A DNA stretch of 64,000 nucleotides from Sporosarcina ureae (GCF_002101375.1 NZ_CP015207.1:1831001-1895000), one strand, 5' to 3'; shown: positions 46,246 through 56,976, numbered from the stretch's first letter. The notes: generated by a model not told the origin, from the sequence alone. A program made the numbers and translations.

Positions 46246-46999
46246 TCTCCACCACTTCCTTTGCCAACTCTGAATACACTTCCGCACCTTTGGATCGTGG
46301 ATCATATAATATAATCGGCTTACCATGACTCGGTGCTTCACTTAAACGAACGTTACGCGGAATGATTGTTGTATACACTTTATCTTGGAAGTATTTCTTT
46401 ACTTCTTCAATAACTTGAATGCCTAAATTGGTCCGAGCGTCAAACATTGTCAATAATACCCCGTCAATATAAAGTGCCTCATTTAAATGTTTTTGAACCA
46501 AGCGGATCGTACTTAGCAATTGGCTAAGTCCTTCGAGCGCATAGTATTCACACTGTACAGGAATTATAATTGAATCCGAAGCCGTTAATGCGTTCAACGT
46601 TAAAAGACCAAGAGATGGAGGACAGTCGATAATGACATAATCATAGTCATCTTTAATGTCTTGAATTGCGTGTTTCATACGAACCTCACGGGATATCGTA
46701 GAAACTAGCTCTATTTCAGCACCCGCAAGCGAAATGGTAGCAGGAACAATTTCAAGATTTTCAATATCTGTTGGCAGAATAACGTCACGTACTGGCACAT
46801 CATCAATTAACATATTATAAATACAGTCTTGTACATCACCTTTGTTAACACCGACTCCGCTCGTCGCATTTCCTTGTGGATCGGAATCAATTAAGAGCAC
46901 TTTTTTGCCTAAATGGGCAAGGCATGCACTTAAGTTTACAGAAGTCGTCGTTTTTCCGACTCCGCCTTTTTGATTTGCTATAGCAATAATCTTACCCAC
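46238..46999 (-). CDS. soj: Chromosome partitioning ATPase ParA (Soj)
   Basis: A 253-residue deviant-Walker ATPase: KGGVGKTTTSVNLSACLA with the signature lysine, DSDPQGNATSGVG and DCPPSLGLLTLNA. With Spo0J it moves origins apart and, through DnaA, controls replication initiation. First gene of soj-spo0J. Confidence 0.98.
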   Translation of the reverse strand: MGKIIAIANQKGGVGKTTTSVNLSACLAHLGKKVLLIDSDPQGNATSGVGVNKGDVQDCIYNMLIDDVPVRDVILPTDIENLEIVPATISLAGAEIELVSTISREVRMKHAIQDIKDDYDYVIIDCPPSLGLLTLNALTASDSIIIPVQCEYYALEGLSQLLSTIRLVQKHLNEALYIDGVLLTMFDARTNLGIQVIEEVKKYFQDKVYTTIIPRNVRLSEAPSHGKPIILYDPRSKGAEVYSELAKEVVENE

Positions 47000-47156
47000 T
47001 CTTGCACCTGCTTTCTTTCCTATTTCATTTGTCTTACTAGTATACCAAAGTTTTACTCGTGGCTTCCTATGTTTGAAGTTCCTGACAAAGAATATGTTCT
47101 ATGTGGTCTATTTCAGTTTATCATCTTCACTGTATGAACTCTATTGATATATAAGA

Positions 47157-47186
47157 AAACCCTTGCTAGTAAATCAGCAAGAGTTT
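47157..47186 (-). terminator. Terminator of noc
   Basis: AAACCCTTGCT pairs with AGCAAGAGTTT (one mismatch, 8-base loop). The minus-strand tail is TCTTATAT, moderate in T content. Confidence 0.65.
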
Positions 47187-47193
47187 CCATTCG

Positions 47194-48066
47194 TCACTTT
47201 TTACATATTTTCACCGTAATCGTGTAGTATTCTTCAGAATCCACTTCCTCAGAGACTACTTCAATTCCACTCTTAGATATCAGCGCAAGAGATTCGCGCA
47301 AGGTATTCACTGCAATACGAACATCCTTACTCACAGCTTTTTGTCGAGGTCCGCGTCTTCTTGCGGGTTGTACTTTCTCAACTGATTCTGCTGGATACAA
47401 TATTTCTTTAATCCTAGCTTCTAAATCCTTGACGTTATATTGATTTATTTTGATTTCTTCCAGCACTTCCATTTGAAGTGTCGGTTCTTTTAACGGTAAT
47501 AAAGCACGTGCATGACGTTCAGATATCTTTTTCTGTAAAATTGCTGTTTGAACCGGTTCAGGTAATTTCAACAAGCGCATCTTATTTGCAATTGTAGACT
47601 GCCCTTTACCGAGCCGTTGCGCCAATGCTTCCTGTGTTAATTCATGTAGCTCTAGTAAACGTTCATAAGCATGTGCTTCTTCAATTGCCGTTAATTCTTC
47701 ACGCTGCAAGTTCTCAATTAAAGCAATTGAGGCTGTCTCTTTATCATCTAAGTCACGCACAATTGCTGGTACTTCTGTCCAACCAAGCTTACGCATTGCC
47801 CGAAATCTTCGTTCCCCAGCGATGATTTCGTATGATCCGTCTTCTTTTGTTCGAATAACAATGGGTTGAATAACGCCATGTGTATGGATTGTTCTAGCAA
47901 GTTCTTCAATTTTTTCTTCATTGAAAATTGCCCGTGGCTGGTATTGATTCGGTGTAATTGAATCAATTGCAATTTGTGCTACCTTCTCCAGATGATGAAC
48001 TTTTACTTCTTCTATTGTAGTCATCTTTTCTCCCCCACCAAAAAAACGCGAAAAAGTACTTTTCAA
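47194..48066 (-). CDS. noc: Nucleoid occlusion protein Noc
   Basis: A ParB paralogue of about 290 residues that binds its own DNA sites and the membrane to block division over the nucleoid. I chose the TTG at 48066, 8 bases after AAGGTGG, because it gives [14 protein letters not shown], matching the amphipathic membrane-targeting start of Noc. The CTP-binding domain ([18 protein letters not shown]) and the helix-turn-helix ([26 protein letters not shown]) resemble Spo0J. It lies apart from soj with its own terminator. No Noc-site (ATTTCCCGGGAAAT) copy was seen in the window. Confidence 0.93.
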   Translation of the reverse strand: MKSTFSRFFGGGEKMTTIEEVKVHHLEKVAQIAIDSITPNQYQPRAIFNEEKIEELARTIHTHGVIQPIVIRTKEDGSYEIIAGERRFRAMRKLGWTEVPAIVRDLDDKETASIALIENLQREELTAIEEAHAYERLLELHELTQEALAQRLGKGQSTIANKMRLLKLPEPVQTAILQKKISERHARALLPLKEPTLQMEVLEEIKINQYNVKDLEARIKEILYPAESVEKVQPARRRGPRQKAVSKDVRIAVNTLRESLALISKSGIEVVSEEVDSEEYYTITVKICKK

Positions 48067-48117
48067 CCTCTGCACCACCTTTTCGAAACTATTCCCTTTT
48101 TTACTCTTCTATATAAT

Positions 48118-48133
48118 TGTTTCACGTGAAACA
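48118..48133. promoter_or_regulatory. parS centromere site (exact)
   Basis: TGTTTCACGTGAAACA, identical to the 16-bp consensus, between noc and rsmG. Confidence 0.95.
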
Positions 48134-48143
48134 TTTCCCACAA

Positions 48144-48866
48144 TTAGTTTGCTGTAATCGGTGTTTTATTAGGTACTCCTGGTTTTCTAGGATATTTCTT
48201 AGGTGTCTGCTTTTTCTTTTCAAATACAAAAATATGACGTTCACTATCTTCTTCCGGTAATAAGAATTCATGTTCATTCTGTAAAACTGCTCCAAGTAGT
48301 TTTACTGCTCGAGTAGCATCTTTCATTTCTTCCGATGCAGCTGCACCTTTCATAGAAACAAACAGTCCCCCTTGTTTGGCAAGCGGAATGCAAAGTTCCG
48401 ATAATACCGATAACCGTGCTACCGCGCGTGCAGTCACTACATCAAACTGTTCACGGTACTTCGGGTTACGACCAAACTCTTCTGCCCTTGCATGGACAAA
48501 TGCTACATTTTCAAGCTGTAATTCACCAGCCAAATGATTTAAAAATGTAATACGTTTATTCAATGAATCTACAATCGTCACGTGTAGGTGCGGGTAGATA
48601 ATCTTCAACGGGATACTCGGAAAACCCGCGCCAGCACCTACGTCGCAAACAGACTCATATTTTGTGAAGTCCACGTAAAATGCACTTGTTATGGAATCAT
48701 AGAAATGCTTTAGATATACGGAAGGTGCATCCGTAATTGCCGTCAAGTTCATCTTTTCATTCCATTCGACGAGCACTTCAAAATAGCGTTTGAATTGTTG
48801 CTTCTGTGCATCGGACAACTCAAAACCTTTCTCTTGCAGAGCTTCGTAAAACTGTTCTTCTGTCAT
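48144..48866 (-). CDS. rsmG: 16S rRNA (guanine-527 N7)-methyltransferase
   Basis: A 240-residue SAM-dependent methyltransferase (GidB) that modifies G527 of 16S rRNA; loss gives low-level streptomycin resistance. SAM site [17 protein letters not shown], then [15 protein letters not shown] and [13 protein letters not shown] chose the ATG at 48866 after AAAGGA; an in-frame start at 48899 lacks homology. Last of mnmE-mnmG-rsmG. Confidence 0.97.
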   Translation of the reverse strand: MTEEQFYEALQEKGFELSDAQKQQFKRYFEVLVEWNEKMNLTAITDAPSVYLKHFYDSITSAFYVDFTKYESVCDVGAGAGFPSIPLKIIYPHLHVTIVDSLNKRITFLNHLAGELQLENVAFVHARAEEFGRNPKYREQFDVVTARAVARLSVLSELCIPLAKQGGLFVSMKGAAASEEMKDATRAVKLLGAVLQNEHEFLLPEEDSERHIFVFEKKKQTPKKYPRKPGVPNKTPITAN

Positions 48867-48917
48867 GTTCTCATTCCTTTTCAAAAAGACTGACGCCACT
48901 GAACGCCAGTCAAAGAC

Positions 48918-50807
48918 TCAACCGGATACTTTCGCAATTTTCCCTTGTTCAATATAGACAAGTAAGATAGAGATATCTGCTGGATTGACACCAGAAATAC
49001 GTGATGCTTGTGCAATTGACAATGGCTGTACTTCTTTAAGGTTTGCCTTTGCTTCTTTCGCAATACCTGAAATCGCATCATAATCAATGTTTTCTGGAAT
49101 GCGCTTATTCTCCATCTTTTTCATTCTTGCTACTTGCTGCATGGACTTTTCGATGTATCCTTCATACTTAATGAAAATTTCTACTTGTTCCGCCACTTCT
49201 TCATTAATTTCTTCAAGAGGTGGAACTACTTTACACAATTCGCTATACTTCATTTCCGGCCGTTTCAATAAATCAGCCGCCTTCATTGGTTCACGAAGCG
49301 GTGTTCCATCCACTCCAGCGATAATCGCTTGGATTTGTTCGGTCGGCTTCACAGTAACCTTGCGTAAATGATCAATCTCCGCGTCAATTTGTGCTTTCTT
49401 CGCCAAAAACTTCGTATGGCGCTCTTCACTAATCATTCCGTTTTGATAACCGATTTCCGTCAAGCGCATATCAGCATTATCATGACGAAGCAAGAGACGA
49501 TATTCCGCTCGTGACGTCAAGAGACGATAGGGTTCACTCGTACCTTTTGTGACCAGGTCATCGATAAGTACACCAATATACGCATCACTGCGTCCGAGGA
49601 CGACCTCTTCTTTGCCAAGTACGTTGCATGCTGCATTGATTCCCGCCATCAATCCTTGTGCTGCAGCTTCTTCATATCCCGAAGTTCCGTTTATTTGACC
49701 AGCTGTGTACAAGTTTTTGATTTTTTTAGTTTCCAGCGTTGGCCATAGTTGTGTCGCAATTATGGAATCGTACTCAATCGCATAGCCCGCACGCATCATT
49801 TCAGCCTTTTCAAGTCCCGGTACGCTCGCAATTAGGCGATGCTGTATATGCTCAGGAAGACTTGTTGACAACCCTTGCACATATACTTCCCTTGTATTGC
49901 GGCCTTCAGGCTCAAGGAAAATCTGGTGTCGCGACTTGTCAGCAAAACGTACAATTTTATCTTCAATGGATGGACAATAGCTGGGTCCTTTTCCTTTAAT
50001 CATACCCGAGTACATCGGAGATAAATGAAGGTTTTCATTGATGATTTCATGTGTTTCCGGAGTGGTATACGTTAACCAACATGGTAGTTGATCCATAATG
50101 TATTCCGTTGTTTCATAACTAAATGAACGCGGCACGTCGTCTCCTGGCTGAATCTCTGTTTTACTATAATCAATCGTATTACTGTTGATACGCGGAGGTG
50201 TTCCTGTTTTGAATCGAACCGTCTGTAGACCAAGCTCCTGCAGATGTTCCGCCAGTTTGATAGACGGCATTTGATTATTCGGTCCACTAGAGTATTTCAG
50301 ATCCCCAATGATAACCTCACCGCGTAAAAATGTACCTGTTGTAATAATGACAGTCTTCGCACGGAAAATTGCACCAATCTGTGTCACTACGCCTTTTATT
50401 TCATCATCTTCTACGATCAACTGCTCGACAACCGCTTGACGAAGTGTCAAATTCGACTCCTCTTCCAGTATCCGCTTCATTTCTTGCTGATATAGTACTT
50501 TATCCGCTTGTGCACGCAAAGCACGCACTGCTGGACCTTTCCCTGTGTTCAATAAACGCATTTGAATATGCGTTTTATCTATGACTTTTGCCATCACGCC
50601 GCCTAGTGCATCTATTTCACGCACTACGATACCTTTTGCAGGTCCTCCTAATGAAGGATTACATGGCATGAAAGCAATCATGTCTAAATTCATTGTTAAT
50701 ACTAATGTCGATGCGCCCATCTTGGCGGATGCGTAGGCTGCTTCTGCGCCTGCATGTCCAGCTCCAATGACGATACAATCGAACGTGCCTGCTTCAAATT
50801 GTGGCAT
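48918..50807 (-). CDS. mnmG: tRNA uridine-5-carboxymethylaminomethyl modification enzyme MnmG (GidA)
   Basis: A 629-residue FAD protein that, with MnmE, installs the cmnm5 group on wobble uridine 34 of several tRNAs. The FAD motif is [32 protein letters not shown], the family segment RFKTGTPPR and the C-terminal helical domain ([24 protein letters not shown]) are present. Full length. Between mnmE and rsmG. Confidence 0.98.
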   Translation of the reverse strand: MPQFEAGTFDCIVIGAGHAGAEAAYASAKMGASTLVLTMNLDMIAFMPCNPSLGGPAKGIVVREIDALGGVMAKVIDKTHIQMRLLNTGKGPAVRALRAQADKVLYQQEMKRILEEESNLTLRQAVVEQLIVEDDEIKGVVTQIGAIFRAKTVIITTGTFLRGEVIIGDLKYSSGPNNQMPSIKLAEHLQELGLQTVRFKTGTPPRINSNTIDYSKTEIQPGDDVPRSFSYETTEYIMDQLPCWLTYTTPETHEIINENLHLSPMYSGMIKGKGPSYCPSIEDKIVRFADKSRHQIFLEPEGRNTREVYVQGLSTSLPEHIQHRLIASVPGLEKAEMMRAGYAIEYDSIIATQLWPTLETKKIKNLYTAGQINGTSGYEEAAAQGLMAGINAACNVLGKEEVVLGRSDAYIGVLIDDLVTKGTSEPYRLLTSRAEYRLLLRHDNADMRLTEIGYQNGMISEERHTKFLAKKAQIDAEIDHLRKVTVKPTEQIQAIIAGVDGTPLREPMKAADLLKRPEMKYSELCKVVPPLEEINEEVAEQVEIFIKYEGYIEKSMQQVARMKKMENKRIPENIDYDAISGIAKEAKANLKEVQPLSIAQASRISGVNPADISILLVYIEQGKIAKVSG

Positions 50808-50837
50808 GTTCGTTCATCCTTCCCATTTATAAAATCA

Positions 50838-52223
50838 TTATTTTCCGAGGCAGAACTTTGAGAACAACTCTTTAATTAAACTATCTTGAACGGTATCTCC
50901 GATGATTTCACCGAGAATTTCCCATGTACGTGTAACATCTATTTGAATCATATCAATAGGAACTCCTGCTTGAGCAGCTTGTATTGCATCGTCTATCGTA
51001 TTACGTGCCTGTTTTAGTAACGAAATATGACGGGCATTGGATACATACGTCAGGTCATTGGATTCTAATGAACCATCGAAAAACAGTGCAGCAATGGCTT
51101 CTTCCAATTCAGTAATACCTTTCTCTTGCAGGATGGAAGTAGTAATCACACGATCTCTTCCTGCCAATTCATAGACTCGTTCCAGATCAATCTTTGTTGG
51201 TAAATCCGTTTTATTGACGATGACAAGCATGTCCATGCCGGCAACAGCTTCAAATAATCGCTCATCTTCATCTGCTAAAGCTTCAGAGCTATTAACCATC
51301 AATAGAATGAGGTCTGCTTCTTTCAGTACCTTCCTTGAACGTTCCACACCAATCCGCTCGACAATATCTTCCGTTTCCCGAATTCCTGCAGTATCAACAA
51401 GACGCAAAGGAACTCCACGAACATTGACATACTCTTCTATAATATCACGGGTAGTCCCCGCAACATCCGTAACAATCGCTTTATTTTCCTGCACTAAGCT
51501 GTTAAGCAACGATGATTTCCCAACGTTCGGACGTCCTACAATTACAGTAGACAATCCTTCACGTAAGATCTTTCCTTGTGATGACGTGCGCAATAACTCA
51601 TCAATCTCATCCAGTACCCACGTTCCTTTTTCAATCATCAAAGGAATCGTCACTTCTTCCACATCATCATACTCTGGGTAATCTATATTAACTTCTACTT
51701 GTGCAAGTGTTTCGAGTAATGCCTGTCGCAATTCATCGATCAAATGGGATAGCTTTCCCTCCATTTGATTGAGTGCAACATTCATAGCTTTATCTGTTTT
51801 GGCTCTAATCAAGTCCATAACTGCTTCAGCTTGGGATAAATCAATTCGGCCATTCAGAAATGCTCGTTTAGTAAACTCACCGGGTTCTGCTAGTCTAGCC
51901 CCCTCTGTCAATACTAATTGGAGTACTCTATTGACGGAGGTGATGCCTCCGTGACAATTAATCTCCACTATATCTTCGCGCGTGAAGGTCTTTGGCGCTT
52001 TCATGATCGACACCATGACTTCCTCCACTAGTTCTTCGGTGGCGGGGTCGTGCAAATGTCCATAATGAATTGTATGCGATGGTTGTTCGCAGAGTGGTTT
52101 AGTTGTTGGTGATTGGAATATACGGTCTGCAATCTTCCATGCGTCTTCGCCACTCAGACGAACGATGGCAATCGCTCCTTCTCCCATAGGAGTAGAAATA
52201 GCGGCTATCGTATCAAAATGCAA
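50838..52223 (-). CDS. mnmE: tRNA modification GTPase MnmE (TrmE)
   Basis: A 461-residue GTPase, partner of MnmG. N-terminal tetrahydrofolate-binding domain ([23 protein letters not shown]), helical domain, G domain with [22 protein letters not shown] and NKTD, and the C-terminal FCLGK holding the catalytic-loop Cys. First gene of mnmE-mnmG-rsmG. Confidence 0.98.
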   Translation of the reverse strand: MHFDTIAAISTPMGEGAIAIVRLSGEDAWKIADRIFQSPTTKPLCEQPSHTIHYGHLHDPATEELVEEVMVSIMKAPKTFTREDIVEINCHGGITSVNRVLQLVLTEGARLAEPGEFTKRAFLNGRIDLSQAEAVMDLIRAKTDKAMNVALNQMEGKLSHLIDELRQALLETLAQVEVNIDYPEYDDVEEVTIPLMIEKGTWVLDEIDELLRTSSQGKILREGLSTVIVGRPNVGKSSLLNSLVQENKAIVTDVAGTTRDIIEEYVNVRGVPLRLVDTAGIRETEDIVERIGVERSRKVLKEADLILLMVNSSEALADEDERLFEAVAGMDMLVIVNKTDLPTKIDLERVYELAGRDRVITTSILQEKGITELEEAIAALFFDGSLESNDLTYVSNARHISLLKQARNTIDDAIQAAQAGVPIDMIQIDVTRTWEILGEIIGDTVQDSLIKELFSKFCLGK

Positions 52224-52521
52224 GTTTTTTCACCTTCCTGGCTTCGTTGTGCACATGTGCATATCTTTTATAGCGAATACTACTTTCTAACAACCTATAT
52301 TATCATAAATCGTCGGAATCTCCTAGCACGCGAATTTAAAACATGTGGATAAATTCAGGAATTTTGAACCTAGCGTCATGGTAATTTATCATGTGCTAGC
52401 AGTCGACAAAGAACCCTGTCGTTTCAAGCTTTCTAGTGTAGAAACTTTCTTAAAGAAAAATGTGGGATGAATAGAATAAGGCAGGAACGGGCGATCTATA
52501 TTTCATCATTATTGGGCTATT
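52224..52521. other. Intergenic region upstream of mnmE
   Basis: No gene is visible. It holds a 12-bp palindrome TGCACATGTGCA (52250-52261) close to mnmE and one exact DnaA box, TGTGGATAA, on the minus strand (52344-52352). I could not assign the mnmE promoter. Confidence 0.5.
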
Positions 52522-52595
52522 ATTGAAGCAAAGACTAGGACGGAAAACGACTCTACATTGCTCCTTCGGAAAGCGTCCTCATCTGATGCTTCAAT
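52522..52595. repeat. Palindromic intergenic element C
   Basis: A 74-base imperfect palindrome: the end ATTGAAGCA pairs perfectly with TGCTTCAAT, and inside AGGACG pairs with CGTCCT. It shares the core GGACGCTTTCC with repeat element A near 22.87 kb when read on the minus strand, so it may be a degenerate relative. Confidence 0.45.
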
Positions 52596-52637
52596 CCCTC
52601 CACATCCACTCATTAATTGTCTTTTGATGACAATAAA

Positions 52638-52664
52638 AAACCCGTAGAAAGCCTCTACGGGTTT
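52638..52664 (-). terminator. Terminator of rnpA-yidC-jag
   Basis: AAACCCGTAGA pairs perfectly with TCTACGGGTTT (11 bp, 5-base loop), followed by TTTATTG on the minus strand, directly after the jag stop. Confidence 0.9.
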
Positions 52665-52668
52665 GATC

Positions 52669-53493
52669 TTATTCGATTCCTTTAATGACGATGTATCGAT
52701 ATGGATCCTTTCCTTCTGAAAATGTCTCAATATCGAGTCTGAGCGACAACGCGTTATGGATAACTTTTCTCTCGTATGAAGGCATTGGTTCTAGTGCGAC
52801 CTGACGTTTTGTTCGTACTGCACGGTCTGCCATACGATCTGCCAGTTGCTCGAGCGATTGCTCGCGACGCTCCCGGTAATCCGCGACATCAATTCTAACA
52901 ATTTTGAATTGCTTTGTTACCTTATTGGCTACGAGTTGCGCTAATTGCTGGATCGCATTAAGCGTTTGCCCTCTTTTACCTATTAGGAACGCTGCTTTTT
53001 CACTTTCAAGCTGGAAATTGATATACTTCCCTTTTGTTTCGCACGTAATGACCAAATCTTCAATGCCCATTTCTTTAGCCATATCCTCAATATACTGTTT
53101 TGTTTCTTCAATTACGTCATTTTCATTGTTGATCTTGGCTGCATGTACTCTTTCCTTATCTTCTGTAGCCACAAATGGTTCTGATTGCTCAGCTTTAGTT
53201 TGAAGTTGTTGAACTACTTCCGTTTTCTCAGTAACGGAAGATAATACTTCACTGTTATCTGTAAGCGACCGCGCCAATTCAGGTACTTGAGCACTATTAC
53301 GTTTAGGATCTGGCTCTGATTTTTCTAGGACGGTTACAAGCACTTCTGCTTGTTTTACGCCAAAACCAAGAAAGCCTTTCCTGCCGTTTTCCACTATCTG
53401 TACTTTTACTTGATCTTTTGTTACACCCAGGTCCTGTAAAGCTGATTCAATTGCTAGCTCAACGGTTGCTGCCCTTTGTGTAAGTTGTTTCAT
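52669..53493 (-). CDS. jag: RNA-binding protein Jag (KhpB/EloR)
   Basis: A 274-residue protein: Jag_N domain (1-~52, LGVTKDQVKVQIVENGRKGFLGFG), a charged linker, a KH-like domain (~140-205, LIGKRGQTLNAIQQLAQLVAN) and an R3H domain (~210-270). It binds small RNAs and mRNAs and in pneumococcus links RNA binding to cell elongation. It overlaps the yidC stop by 4 bases. Confidence 0.95.
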   Translation of the reverse strand: MKQLTQRAATVELAIESALQDLGVTKDQVKVQIVENGRKGFLGFGVKQAEVLVTVLEKSEPDPKRNSAQVPELARSLTDNSEVLSSVTEKTEVVQQLQTKAEQSEPFVATEDKERVHAAKINNENDVIEETKQYIEDMAKEMGIEDLVITCETKGKYINFQLESEKAAFLIGKRGQTLNAIQQLAQLVANKVTKQFKIVRIDVADYRERREQSLEQLADRMADRAVRTKRQVALEPMPSYERKVIHNALSLRLDIETFSEGKDPYRYIVIKGIE

Positions 53494-54263
53494 TTCTTTT
53501 TCCCTCCTGCTTTCACTACTTCGACGTTTTTTGGCTTATCGAACGGCTTATAGATGAAAATGTTTTGGAGTAGCGAAATGATATTTCCGACGATCCAGTA
53601 TAAAGCAAGTGCTGCCGGTAAGAATGAACCAAATACCATGATCATAAATGGCATGATGTACATCATCATCTTCATCTGTGGATTATCCATTGCGGGTCCT
53701 GTACGTAAAACCGTTAACTGGAACAATCCAGCGATGATAGCAAATAAAATACTTGGTGAACCAAGTGCAACACCTAGGAAGTTACCTAACTCAATCGTTG
53801 GTGTGGCATTCATCCGGCTGATGGCGTGGTAGAAACCAATAAATATTGGCATCTGAATGAGAACTGGTAGACATCCTGCAACTGGATTAATCTTTTCGTT
53901 GATCATAATCTGTTGCATTTCCTCTTGATACTTTTTCTGTGTCACAGCGTCTTTTGATTTGTATTTCTCTTTCAACGCTTTAAGTCTTGGCTGAATCTCC
54001 TGCATACGCTTCGAACTTTTCGTTTGTTGAATAATCAATGGAAGCAATGCAGTACGAATGATCGCTGTAACGACGATGATTGCTAATCCGTATGTTCCTA
54101 GCCATTCTTTGAATTTCACAATCAATGTAACAAGCGGCCAAACAATATATTCGTTCCAAATCCCTGTACTTTCTGCCGTGATAGGCTCTCGGAATTCCGA
54201 ACAACCTGCCATGAAGACAGCAACTACAACGAGTAGTGAAAGGAACACTAATTTCTTTTTCAA
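53490..54263 (-). CDS. yidC: Membrane protein insertase YidC (SpoIIIJ/MisCA type)
   Basis: An Oxa1-family insertase of about 257 residues. A lipoprotein signal with lipobox FMAGC is followed by five membrane segments and the family core (GLAIIVVTAIIRTALLPLIIQQTKSSKRMQEIQP) with its conserved groove Arg, and a Lys-rich tail (VVKAGGKKK). Its place next to jag and rnpA is that of spoIIIJ, which in B. subtilis is also needed for sporulation. I chose the TTG at 54263, preceded by a G-run; a TTG at 54278 lies upstream of it. Confidence 0.95.
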   Translation of the reverse strand: MKKKLVFLSLLVVVAVFMAGCSEFREPITAESTGIWNEYIVWPLVTLIVKFKEWLGTYGLAIIVVTAIIRTALLPLIIQQTKSSKRMQEIQPRLKALKEKYKSKDAVTQKKYQEEMQQIMINEKINPVAGCLPVLIQMPIFIGFYHAISRMNATPTIELGNFLGVALGSPSILFAIIAGLFQLTVLRTGPAMDNPQMKMMMYIMPFMIMVFGSFLPAALALYWIVGNIISLLQNIFIYKPFDKPKNVEVVKAGGKKK

Positions 54264-54356
54264 TGTTTTTTCCCCCAAACAGTCGCAAGATCATTTTTTA
54301 ATTTTCAGTGTAACATGATGGCTTTAATCGTTCTACATCTAGGAAGAACTTTGATT

Positions 54357-54695
54357 TCACTTAAAGACTTTTGCGATTTTTAGAACATGTCTCAGATTTT
54401 TTTTGGTCGTATGGAAATCGAGCGTGGCAGCTTGATTTCTTGCGATAATAACATAATCTAGATCAGATTTGACTTCATCATTCATTTCTAGAAATGATTG
54501 TCGAATATAGCGCTTAATCCTGTTACGTGTGACAGCATTCCCGACCTTTTTGCTGACGGATAGGCCAATTCTGAACTCTTGCTGGTCTTCCTTCTTATAG
54601 GTATAGACAATAAACTGTCGATTAGCAAAGGACTTTCCTTTTTTAAATACCGTTTGAAATTCTTTATTTTTTTTAATTCGCTGGCTTTTTTTCAT
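54357..54695 (-). CDS. rnpA: Ribonuclease P protein component
   Basis: A 112-residue basic protein that assists RNase P RNA in maturing tRNA 5' ends. The RNR motif is in [20 protein letters not shown], and the N-terminus [19 protein letters not shown] is typical. It is separated from rpmH by about 120 bases containing a terminator. Confidence 0.98.
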   Translation of the reverse strand: MKKSQRIKKNKEFQTVFKKGKSFANRQFIVYTYKKEDQQEFRIGLSVSKKVGNAVTRNRIKRYIRQSFLEMNDEVKSDLDYVIIARNQAATLDFHTTKKNLRHVLKIAKVFK

Positions 54696-54795
54696 AATAA
54701 CACCTGCTTTAATTTTCTACCGTCATAATCTACTGATCCGCTACTATGGAAGAGATCCAATATTCGTTTCGAATCGCTCTAATAGCTAAAAAAAA

Positions 54796-54815
54796 GACCA
54801 CTGATGTCAGTGGCC
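54796..54815 (-). terminator. Terminator directly after rpmH
   Basis: GACCACTGA pairs with TCAGTGGCC (one mismatch), followed on the minus strand by a long T run. It separates rpmH from rnpA, so it may set the ratio of L34 to RnpA. Confidence 0.75.
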
Positions 54816-54950
54816 TTATGCTGAAAGAACTTTTCTTCCTTTACGACGACGAGCTGCTAAAATTCTACGGCCGTTTTTCGAACTCATTCTTTGGCGGAAG
54901 CCGTGGACTTTAGCGCGTTTACGTTTATTTGGTTGGAATGTACGTTTCAT
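54816..54950 (-). CDS. rpmH: 50S ribosomal protein L34
   Basis: A 44-residue very basic protein, too short for many gene callers. It reads [18 protein letters not shown], then [26 protein letters not shown], the canonical L34. AGGAGGTG precedes the ATG. It marks the left edge of oriC, as in almost all bacteria with this order. Confidence 0.98.
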   Translation of the reverse strand: MKRTFQPNKRKRAKVHGFRQRMSSKNGRRILAARRRKGRKVLSA

Positions 54951-55006
54951 TTCGTAAGACACCTCCTGCTTTGATTGTCTCTTTTCCTACTGTGACAGTC
55001 TTGAAT

Positions 55007-55035
55007 AGTATAGCGATTCAGTAAAAGAATGTCAA
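55007..55035 (-). promoter_or_regulatory. Sigma-A promoter of rpmH
   Basis: TTGACA, 17 bases, TATACT on the minus strand, about 55 bases before the rpmH start. Confidence 0.85.
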
Positions 55036-55094
55036 TGCTTTTCTATTCCTTCGTTTGGGATCCACTTATAATAATATTCTTGTTCACTGGAAAC

Positions 55095-55409
55095 TTATCC
55101 ACAACAAAAGAAGATTCAGCTCTGGATGAATTGTTCATGGCTAAAATTGTGGATTTTCTAAACCGGCAATTGTCGACAAGTTTTTCACATATTCAGGGCT
55201 GTGGATAACCACTTTATGCACAGTTAACGGGATTGTGCATAAATCATCAGACTCCTTGTCAATAATCAGTTTCCCTGTTACAATTAAAAAGCTTTTGTTG
55301 TGTATATATTTTATAGCTAAAATCTTATCCACATATGTGAATACAGTGTGGATAGTTTTTTCAACATGTTTCGATAATTTTTATCCACAGCCCTGGATAC
55401 TGTGCATAA
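55095..55409. other. oriC: oriC part 1: DnaA-box cluster upstream of dnaA
   Basis: Between rpmH and dnaA. Exact DnaA boxes TTATCCACA lie at 55095-55103, 55325-55333 and 55381-55389 (plus) and 55200-55208 (minus). One-mismatch boxes lie at 55214 (plus), 55234, 55347 and 55401 (minus); a weaker one is at 55148. The boxes fall in convergent pairs (TTATCCACA facing TGTG[GC]ATA[AG]). This corresponds to the incAB side of the bipartite B. subtilis origin. Confidence 0.93.
55295..55323 (+). promoter_or_regulatory. Likely dnaA promoter
   Basis: TTGTTG, 17 bases, TAAAAT. An exact DnaA box begins 2 bases after the -10 element, which fits autorepression by DnaA. The leader would be about 125 bases. Confidence 0.55.
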
Positions 55410-55455
55410 GCGGATTCCGGGCTTTTTAATATTTCATTGTAAAGGAGGCACACGA

Positions 55456-56805
55456 TTGGAAAATCTATCAGGTTTATGGGAACAAGTATTAAAAAATATT
55501 GAAGCTAGAGTTTCGAAGCCTAGTTTTGAGACGTGGTTAAAATCGACTAAATTGCTAACGTATGAAGCAGAACATGCAACTATTTCTGTTCCAAATTCAT
55601 TTGCCAAGGATTGGCTTGAAACGCATTACGTCCATTTAATTACGGGGATTTTATCCGAACTAACAGGTGAAGATCGAATCGTTGAATTTATTGTTCCGCA
55701 AGACATGGCAGAGAACGATATTAAATTGCCAAAATCACAGCCAAAACCAGTAGAAAAAACACCTACGGTCAACCCAGCTGGAATGCTGAATCCGAAGTAT
55801 ACCTTTGATACGTTCGTTATTGGATCCGGCAACCGCTTTGCCCATGCAGCTTCATTAGCAGTTGCTGAAGCACCTGCCAAAGCCTATAATCCGCTTTTTA
55901 TATATGGAGGAGTTGGATTAGGTAAGACACACTTAATGCATGCGATCGGTCATTATGTACTGGAGCAAAACCCTGCATTGAAGGTAGTGTATTTATCATC
56001 CGAAAAATTCACGAATGAGTTTATTAACTCCATACGAGACAATAAAGCCGGCGATTTCAGGGACCGCTACCGCAATGTAGACGTCCTGTTAGTTGACGAT
56101 ATTCAATTTTTAGCAGGAAAAGAACAAACCCAGGAAGAGTTCTTCCATACATTTAATACACTGCATGAAGAGTCAAAGCAAATTATTATTTCCAGTGATC
56201 GTCCTCCAAAAGAGATACCTACACTGGAAGATCGTTTGCGTTCCCGTTTTGAATGGGGCCTGATCACGGACATAGCGCCGCCTGATTTGGAAACTAGAAT
56301 TGCAATTTTACGTAAAAAGGCGAAAGCAGACGGCCTAGTAGACATTTCAAACGATGTCATGTTGTATATTGCTAACCAAATTGATACTAATATTAGAGAG
56401 CTTGAAGGCGCCCTAATCCGCGTCGTTGCTTACTCCTCATTGGTAAATGCCGATGTCACTACCGATTTGGCAGCGGAAGCGTTAAAAGATATTATTCCAA
56501 ATTCCCGTCCGCGGATTATATCCATTCTAGACATCCAAAAGGCAGTCGGGGAACACTTTAACATTCGATTAGAAGACTTTGTAGCGAAGAAAAGAACCCG
56601 GGCTATCGCGTTTCCACGTCAAGTTGCGATGTATTTATCGAGAGAGCTGACAGATTCCTCTTTACCGAAGATTGGTTCAGAGTTTGGTGGTCGAGATCAT
56701 TCAACTGTTATTCACGCACATGAGAAGATTTCCAAACAGCTCGATGAAGACAAAGCATTGCTCCAAGATGTCCAAGATATTAAAAAGGTTTTAGGAAGAG
56801 CCTAA
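55456..56805 (+). CDS. dnaA: Chromosomal replication initiator DnaA
   Basis: A 449-residue AAA+ initiator. Domain I (~1-80, [25 protein letters not shown]), a short linker, domain III with Walker [17 protein letters not shown] and Walker [15 protein letters not shown], and domain IV with the DNA-reading motif [15 protein letters not shown]. The start is TTG at 55456, 7 bases after AAAGGAGG, giving the standard N-terminus; the in-frame GTG at 55402 lies within the last upstream DnaA box. Its regulation by the surrounding boxes is expected. Confidence 0.99.
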   Translation: MENLSGLWEQVLKNIEARVSKPSFETWLKSTKLLTYEAEHATISVPNSFAKDWLETHYVHLITGILSELTGEDRIVEFIVPQDMAENDIKLPKSQPKPVEKTPTVNPAGMLNPKYTFDTFVIGSGNRFAHAASLAVAEAPAKAYNPLFIYGGVGLGKTHLMHAIGHYVLEQNPALKVVYLSSEKFTNEFINSIRDNKAGDFRDRYRNVDVLLVDDIQFLAGKEQTQEEFFHTFNTLHEESKQIIISSDRPPKEIPTLEDRLRSRFEWGLITDIAPPDLETRIAILRKKAKADGLVDISNDVMLYIANQIDTNIRELEGALIRVVAYSSLVNADVTTDLAAEALKDIIPNSRPRIISILDIQKAVGEHFNIRLEDFVAKKRTRAIAFPRQVAMYLSRELTDSSLPKIGSEFGGRDHSTVIHAHEKISKQLDEDKALLQDVQDIKKVLGRA

Positions 56806-56810
56806 TGAAC

Positions 56811-56965
56811 TGTGGATAACTGTGGACAAGTAGTGCAGGGTCGTCCACTTGTTATACACATGTGGGAAACTATGATTCTCATACGTCCGAAAGGCTTTTC
56901 CACATATCCACAGGCCCTACTACTATTACTACTATATTTAATTACTTAATTATTATTATATAAGC
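56811..56965. other. oriC: oriC part 2: DnaA boxes, DnaA-trios and unwinding element
   Basis: Between dnaA and dnaN. There is an exact DnaA box on the minus strand at 56811-56819; one-mismatch boxes at 56821 (minus), 56852, 56896 and 56904 (plus). Directly after the last box, a GC cluster (GGCCC) leads into six trios read as CTA-CTA-CTA-TTA-CTA-CTA (56917-56934), then an AT-only tract to about 56962. This is the arrangement of the B. subtilis basal unwinding system, placing strand opening here. Confidence 0.93.
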
Positions 56966-56976
56966 GAGGTATCGAT

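Noticed and set aside
52509..52730. 73-codon minus-strand ORF between jag and mnmE
   Set aside because: It runs through the jag terminator and a palindromic element; not protein-like.
55402..55455. Upstream extension of dnaA from GTG 55402
   Set aside because: It lies in the last upstream DnaA box and adds non-homologous residues; TTG 55456 has a strong ribosome site and the standard N-terminus.
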